DNA of 64,000 nt from Methylomusa anaerophila (lineage in GTDB: Bacteria > Bacillota > Negativicutes > Sporomusales > Sporomusaceae). The notes under the pieces were generated by a model, which had not been told where the DNA came from, searched no databases, and saw nothing but the letters and a program-made list of their open reading frames with translations. Positions 60,347-64,000 of this stretch are shown piece after piece (the first letter of the stretch is position 1; every line of letters begins with the position of its first letter). The stretch is taken from assembly GCF_003966895.1 (NCBI RefSeq), contig NZ_AP018449.1, forward strand, positions 999,424 through 1,063,423, in the 5' to 3' direction. Position numbers and translations under genes: made by a program.

Positions 60347-61036
60347 TCAGATTTGACGACGCTCATGTAAATCCTGCAACAGCGTGTGTTCCGAATTCTC
60401 CATATGCTCACGGGCTATTTGCTGGGCTGAATCCATATTGCGGGAGGCAATAGCCTCCACCAGGCGACGGTGTTCTTCCAAAGTCTGTTGAATTCTGCCG
60501 GGATAATTGATAGAAATGGATCTGAATCTTGTAAACTGTTCCCTGAGGTTACTAATAATACCCACCAGCCGGTCATTGCGGCTGGCCTTATAAAGAACAT
60601 CATGGAACTGGCTGTCAATTTCAACGATTTTATCTAAATCCCCCTGCTCAATGCAGTCGGAAATGCGGACCAGCAACCGTTCCATTTCCTCCAATTCCTC
60701 TTCGGTGATTCGTTCCACCGCCAGACCCGCGGCCAATACGTCAAGAGCGGTTCTGATTTCAAACACTTCATTAATATCCTTAATGGACAAACCGGCCACG
60801 TAAGTGCCCCGCCGGGGAATCATCACCACGAAACCTTCCAGCTCAAGCTTACGGATAGCTTCCCGCACCGGAGTACGGCTGACGCCGAGATCTTCCGCCA
60901 TTTGAATCTCCATCAGCCTTTCACCCGGTTGCAATATGCCCGATATGATAGCTTCCCGCAGCGTTTCGGCTACCACTTCCCTTAGCGGTTTATAACTGTC
61001 AAGCTTAATCGGCACCAACCGCCGTTCCATATTCAT
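60347..61036 (-). CDS. GntR-family regulator (FadR subfamily, FCD domain)
   Basis: 229 residues. Winged HTH (PLREVVAETLREAIISGILQ, EDLGVSRTPVREAIRKLELE, MIPRRGTYVAGLS) followed by an all-helical FCD ligand domain (EIRTALDVLAAGLAVER, DSQFHDVLYKASRNDRLVGI, EHRRLVEAIASRN). The start overlaps the ispE stop (AATGA); the internal ATG at 61030 has better spacing from AAGGTGG. Ligand unknown; FCD members often bind organic acids or metal. Confidence 0.92.
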   Translation of the reverse strand: MNMERRLVPIKLDSYKPLREVVAETLREAIISGILQPGERLMEIQMAEDLGVSRTPVREAIRKLELEGFVVMIPRRGTYVAGLSIKDINEVFEIRTALDVLAAGLAVERITEEELEEMERLLVRISDCIEQGDLDKIVEIDSQFHDVLYKASRNDRLVGIISNLREQFTRFRSISINYPGRIQQTLEEHRRLVEAIASRNMDSAQQIAREHMENSEHTLLQDLHERRQI

Positions 61037-61905
61037 TCCACCTTCGCCAGAGTCTTAGCCATAAAGAATTCGGCCTTAACTTCCTTATTATTTCTCATTT
61101 TGTCAACAATATATTCAGCCTGTCCGGCATCCGCCGCCAGCGCGAACACGGTGGGGCCGCTGCCGGACATAAGGGCGGTCAGAGCGCCGTATTGCAGCAT
61201 GTATTCCTTCAAAACGGCAATTTCAGGATAGGAGGGAATTGTCACACTCTCCAGTACATTGCCAACTAAAGCAGCTATCCCTTTTAAGTCTTTCGCCGCA
61301 AGCCTTGCCCGCATGGCATTGATGTCAGGACGGGCCGGAATGCTTTCTGCCCGGTACTGGCCGTAGGCCCAGGCGGTAGACACCGCTACCGGCGGTTTGG
61401 CAAGTACCACGAAACTTTCCGGCATGGCCGGCAGCGGAGTTAACCTTTCCCCCCTGCCAGTGGCCAGCATAGTACCGCCATATAAGCAAAACGGCACATC
61501 AGACCCCAGACGGGCGCCAAAATGGCTCAGCTCCGCCAGAGAAAGTCCCAAACCCCATAAAGAATTTAAGCCGCGTAATACGGCAGCGGCATCGGCACTG
61601 CCGCCCGCCAACCCGGCCGCCATAGGAATTCGCTTCTCAAGTGCGATGTGTACCCCGCGAGACACCTGACACTCTTCCCGGATAAGAGCGGCAGCCCTAT
61701 AGGCCAAATTTGACTGATCCGCTGGCAAACCGGGAACAGGAATGTTGACGGAAACGGAGATAGCTTCCGCCCGGTCGCTCAAAGTTACCGTATCGGCTAA
61801 GTCTATGGCTTGCATAATCATAGCCACTTCATGATAACCGTCGGATCGCTTATGAAGTACATCCAGCGCCAGGTTGATTTTGGCATAGGCTTTTACTTTT
61901 AACAC
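61033..61905 (-). CDS. ispE: 4-diphosphocytidyl-2-C-methyl-D-erythritol kinase
   Basis: 290 residues of the GHMP kinase family, MEP isoprenoid pathway. KVKAYAKINLALDVLHKRSD, IPMAAGLAGGSADAAAVLRG (ATP loop), GSDVPFCLYGG and LMSGSGPTVFAL are diagnostic. The frame is open to 62022, but codons beyond 61905 come from repeat copy 4 (MTVYKQF...). AAGGGGGTTGAA precedes GTG at 61905. gntR is translationally linked downstream. Confidence 0.95.
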   Translation of the reverse strand: MLKVKAYAKINLALDVLHKRSDGYHEVAMIMQAIDLADTVTLSDRAEAISVSVNIPVPGLPADQSNLAYRAAALIREECQVSRGVHIALEKRIPMAAGLAGGSADAAAVLRGLNSLWGLGLSLAELSHFGARLGSDVPFCLYGGTMLATGRGERLTPLPAMPESFVVLAKPPVAVSTAWAYGQYRAESIPARPDINAMRARLAAKDLKGIAALVGNVLESVTIPSYPEIAVLKEYMLQYGALTALMSGSGPTVFALAADAGQAEYIVDKMRNNKEVKAEFFMAKTLAKVE

Positions 61906-61940
61906 TTCAACCCCCTTGTAGATCTGTTTACTTAAAGTAG

Positions 61941-62139
61941 GGAACTGCTTATAAACCGTCATGCTGCGTCGCCGCACCATCTGCGGTGCTGTCATCTGCG
62001 ACAAGTTAACCCGCGTTGACAATACTAACGAAATCAGAATCGTGGTCCTGCGGTCCTCACTCCGGCGTACATCCCAGTACGCCTCCGTTCCGGTCCTCGT
62101 CGTGCCTAGCAGCTAACGATTTCTAAGTAGTTCGTGGCA
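61941..62139. repeat. Dispersed intergenic repeat, copy 4 (longest)
   Basis: Same orientation as copy 3: GGAACTGCTTATAAACCGTC at the left, GATTTCTAAGTAGTTCGTGG at the right. It has CTAACGAAATCAGAATCG like copy 3, and a GCACCATCTGCGGTGC hairpin not seen in the others. Ends match copy 2 (CTCGTCGTGCCTAGCA). Lies between cheW and ispE, and contributes spurious codons to ispE's open frame. Confidence 0.85.
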
Positions 62140-62156
62140 GTTGATGACCTTATGCT

Positions 62157-62651
62157 TTAAGCAGTGAGTTGTTTTAGGGTTATGTTCTCTTGGGAGGTTA
62201 GAATGCGGTCGATATTGAGGAGTATGAGGAGCCTGCCTTCGAGTTTGCCAACTCCCTCAATATACTGGGCATCCAGGATAAAGGTGGGCGGCGGCGGCTC
62301 GACATCCGTTGTTGAGAGGCAAAGGACTTCGTTTACGGCATCAACGGTCACACCCACTGTTTGTTCGTTTACTTCCACAATAATAATCCGGGCTTCATCA
62401 TTATGTTCCGCGGCGGCCAGTTGAAAGCGTTTTCTAAGATCAATCACCGGAATGATGCGGCCGCGAAGGTTAATAACTCCTTCCATAAAAGACGGAGTCT
62501 GGGGTAATTTGGTTATTGGCATTAAGCGGTTGATCTCCTGAACTTTGGTAATCGGCAATGCGTATTCCTCTGTTGCCAGCCGGAAAATAACGAGTTGCAA
62601 TTCCTGTTCAGACTTAACATTATCCCGATCCAGAGTAGTTATGTTTTCCAT
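62157..62651 (-). CDS. cheW: CheW-like chemotaxis adaptor
   Basis: 164 residues, single CheW domain: ELQLVIFRLATEEYALPITK, VQEINRLMPITKLPQTPSFM, EGVINLRGRIIPVIDLRKRF, TVGVTVDAVNEVL and GRLLILLNIDRILT. It links chemoreceptors to CheA. GGAGGTG lies 11 bases before the ATG at 62651; an earlier GTG (62669) overlaps that site. No other chemotaxis genes are in the window, so it may be an orphan serving a remote cluster. Confidence 0.93.
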   Translation of the reverse strand: MENITTLDRDNVKSEQELQLVIFRLATEEYALPITKVQEINRLMPITKLPQTPSFMEGVINLRGRIIPVIDLRKRFQLAAAEHNDEARIIIVEVNEQTVGVTVDAVNEVLCLSTTDVEPPPPTFILDAQYIEGVGKLEGRLLILLNIDRILTSQENITLKQLTA

Positions 62652-62762
62652 ATCCCAAGACACCTCCACATAATAAAATACAAATGATTATATATATTCT
62701 ACCTGTGGCGGCGTATGCCTGCAGAATTGGGAACAATTACTTTTTTTTATTTTCTATCCTTT

Positions 62763-64000
62763 CTATCCTTTTATGGTTACTCCGGTTAAAAGTGCCGGTG
62801 ATTTGCCTGCTTTGCCCTTGACCCCGGGGGGAGAAAAATTTGCACTTCGCCCACCAAGTTTTCCATATTCCTCGATAGCGGCCATTACTACATCATATTT
62901 TTCGTACATAATCACTACTAAATCATCCGGCTGCGCATCCCTGACGGCACAAGCCACAGCCTCTTTTTCCGGCAATATGGTCTTGATCCGTTCCGGCGCA
63001 ATTCCGTTTTCGATGGCGCCTTTTCTTAGCAGCGCCGCCGTTTCCCCCGGTTTTCTTCCCCGGAGATCCTGGTCCTCTTTCACATACAAGTAATCAAAGC
63101 CTTGGCCCGCGATTCTGCCTACGGACAATATAGCATCATCCCGGCGGTCGCCAGGAGCGGCAATTACACCCACCAGACGTTTGGCGCCCAACTGGCGAAC
63201 CGTATTGATTAAAGCCTGATATCCCGCCGGGTTATGAGCATAATCCACACAAACGCGAAATTCACCTAACTCGACCAGAGTCAACCGGCCCGGATTATCC
63301 AAAAAGTTGCCAAGCCCCCGCCGGATGACCCCGACGGGGACTTTACCGGCGTAACAAGCCGCAGCCGCAATAATACAGTTTTCCACGTTATGAAGAGCAA
63401 TACCGCCTAAAGTCAATGGAATGTCTTCTATTCTAATAACCGGCAACGCCAAAGCGCCGGCAGCTATGTATACAATTCCCTCCCTGACAAAAGCTGCCCG
63501 GCCGCCGGCGCCTAAATGACGCCGGACCAGGATATTATCCGGTTGGGTACTGAAGTAAAAGATTTCTCCCCTGGCGCGGGCAGCTAAGGCTGCGGCCCGG
63601 GAATCATCAGCATTTAACAGGGCCGTGCCATCGGGTTTAACTGTTTCCACGAGCAATGACTTGATATGGGCTAAATCCTCCAAATCCTCTATGCCATCCT
63701 GGCCAAGATGATCTTCCGTAATATTGGTTATCACACTAACATCCGCCTGATCATAGCCCAGTCCGCCCCGCACGATTCCGCCGCGGGCAACCTCCAGAAC
63801 AGCTAATTCAACCGCTGCATCGGACAGTACCATTCTGGCGCTGTCCGGTCCGGTGGTATCACCGCATAAAATTTTGCGGCCGCCAACAAAAATGCCCTCC
63901 GATGTAGTCATACCCACATTTTTGCCCATCTGGCCGAAAATGTGCCCGATTAAGCGGGTAACTGTCGTTTTTCCGTTTGTCCCTGTTATTGCCACAATGG
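62763..64000 (-). CDS. cphA: Cyanophycin synthetase, partial (C-terminal Mur-ligase part)
   Basis: About 412 residues to the window's right edge; the N-terminal ATP-grasp part lies beyond. ITGTNGKTTVTRLIGHIFG, VGMTTSEGIFVGG, DTTGPDSARMVLSD, VLEVARGGIVRGGLGYDQAD and TNITEDHLGQDGIEDLEDLA are characteristic of CphA's Mur-ligase half rather than MurE. CphA polymerises Asp and Arg into cyanophycin, an N reserve in some Negativicutes and Clostridia. Whether the ATP-grasp half is intact, as opposed to a CphA'-type short protein, cannot be seen here. Confidence 0.9.
   Translation of the reverse strand, partial: IVAITGTNGKTTVTRLIGHIFGQMGKNVGMTTSEGIFVGGRKILCGDTTGPDSARMVLSDAAVELAVLEVARGGIVRGGLGYDQADVSVITNITEDHLGQDGIEDLEDLAHIKSLLVETVKPDGTALLNADDSRAAALAARARGEIFYFSTQPDNILVRRHLGAGGRAAFVREGIVYIAAGALALPVIRIEDIPLTLGGIALHNVENCIIAAAACYAGKVPVGVIRRGLGNFLDNPGRLTLVELGEFRVCVDYAHNPAGYQALINTVRQLGAKRLVGVIAAPGDRRDDAILSVGRIAGQGFDYLYVKEDQDLRGRKPGETAALLRKGAIENGIAPERIKTILPEKEAVACAVRDAQPDDLVVIMYEKYDVVMAAIEEYGKLGGRSANFSPPGVKGKAGKSPALLTGVTIKG

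Noticed and set aside
61906..62022. Extended N terminus of IspE
   Set aside because: The extra 39 codons are encoded by repeat copy 4 and precede a well-placed ribosome site and GTG start.

Overview
The window looks like chromosome of a Gram-negative-type Firmicute of the class Negativicutes, most probably a Sporomusaceae (Sporomusa/Pelosinus-like) anaerobe. The evidence is Firmicute-style content and order (PurR pur repressor, glmU-prs-pth cluster, a T-box leader, DEAD-box, LCP protein), tetrapyrrole synthesis by the C5 route, a cyanophycin synthetase, and a three-gene bifurcating-type [FeFe]-hydrogenase whose flavoprotein subunit carries an NfnB/GltD-like half. No rRNA, tRNA, CRISPR array or intact insertion sequence was seen. 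Species is inference. All lengths and motif positions were counted by hand.

Layout. 1-6.8 kb: a minus-strand tetrapyrrole operon (precorrin-2 dehydrogenase, hemA, hemC, cobA-hemD fusion, hemB, hemL) interrupted twice by a dispersed intergenic repeat. 6.9-12 kb: PBP2, an orphan coiled-coil gene, an LCP envelope protein, a CopZ-like protein, a thiamine-binding-fold protein. 12.2-19.1 kb: a GH18 lipoprotein, then a DeoR-type regulator divergent from a phosphonate-type ABC transporter, an aminotransferase and an HpaI-type aldolase, probably a catabolic operon of unknown substrate. 19.3-22.8 kb: a small accessory island with a TIR-SLOG protein, a cysteine-rich TIR-like protein with a zinc ribbon and a DUF1232 membrane protein; this is the best candidate for an undescribed (defence-like) system. 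23.2-25.6 kb: Nudix, RNA helicase, ferritin-like protein. 25.7-33.9 kb: an FtsX-type ABC exporter/importer with a His-rich loop, a small CxxC protein, a PhoA-type alkaline phosphatase behind a Pho-box-like array, a DUF318 permease plus DUF1980 protein, a DMT transporter and a Fur-family regulator; much of this suggests metal (possibly zinc) homeostasis. 34-38 kb: accessory ground with an aldo/keto reductase and MerR regulator, a toxin-antitoxin pair, a truncated MFS gene and repeat debris. 38.2-43.6 kb: hydrogenase operon. 43.8-46.6 kb: ApbE, an N-formylglutamate-amidohydrolase-like protein, an FAH-family protein. 46.9-51.8 kb: T-box-controlled cimA-leuC-leuD-leuB. 51.9-64 kb: hybrid kinase, then pth, prs, glmU, threonine deaminase, purR, NTP transferase, GntR, ispE, cheW and the C-terminal Mur-ligase part of cphA.

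How it fits together: the hem cluster makes uroporphyrinogen III and branches to sirohaem/corrinoids (needed for acetogenic or B12-dependent metabolism); hydrogenase supplies or consumes reduced ferredoxin and pyridine nucleotides; cimA-leuCDB with threonine deaminase give two routes to 2-oxobutyrate for isoleucine.
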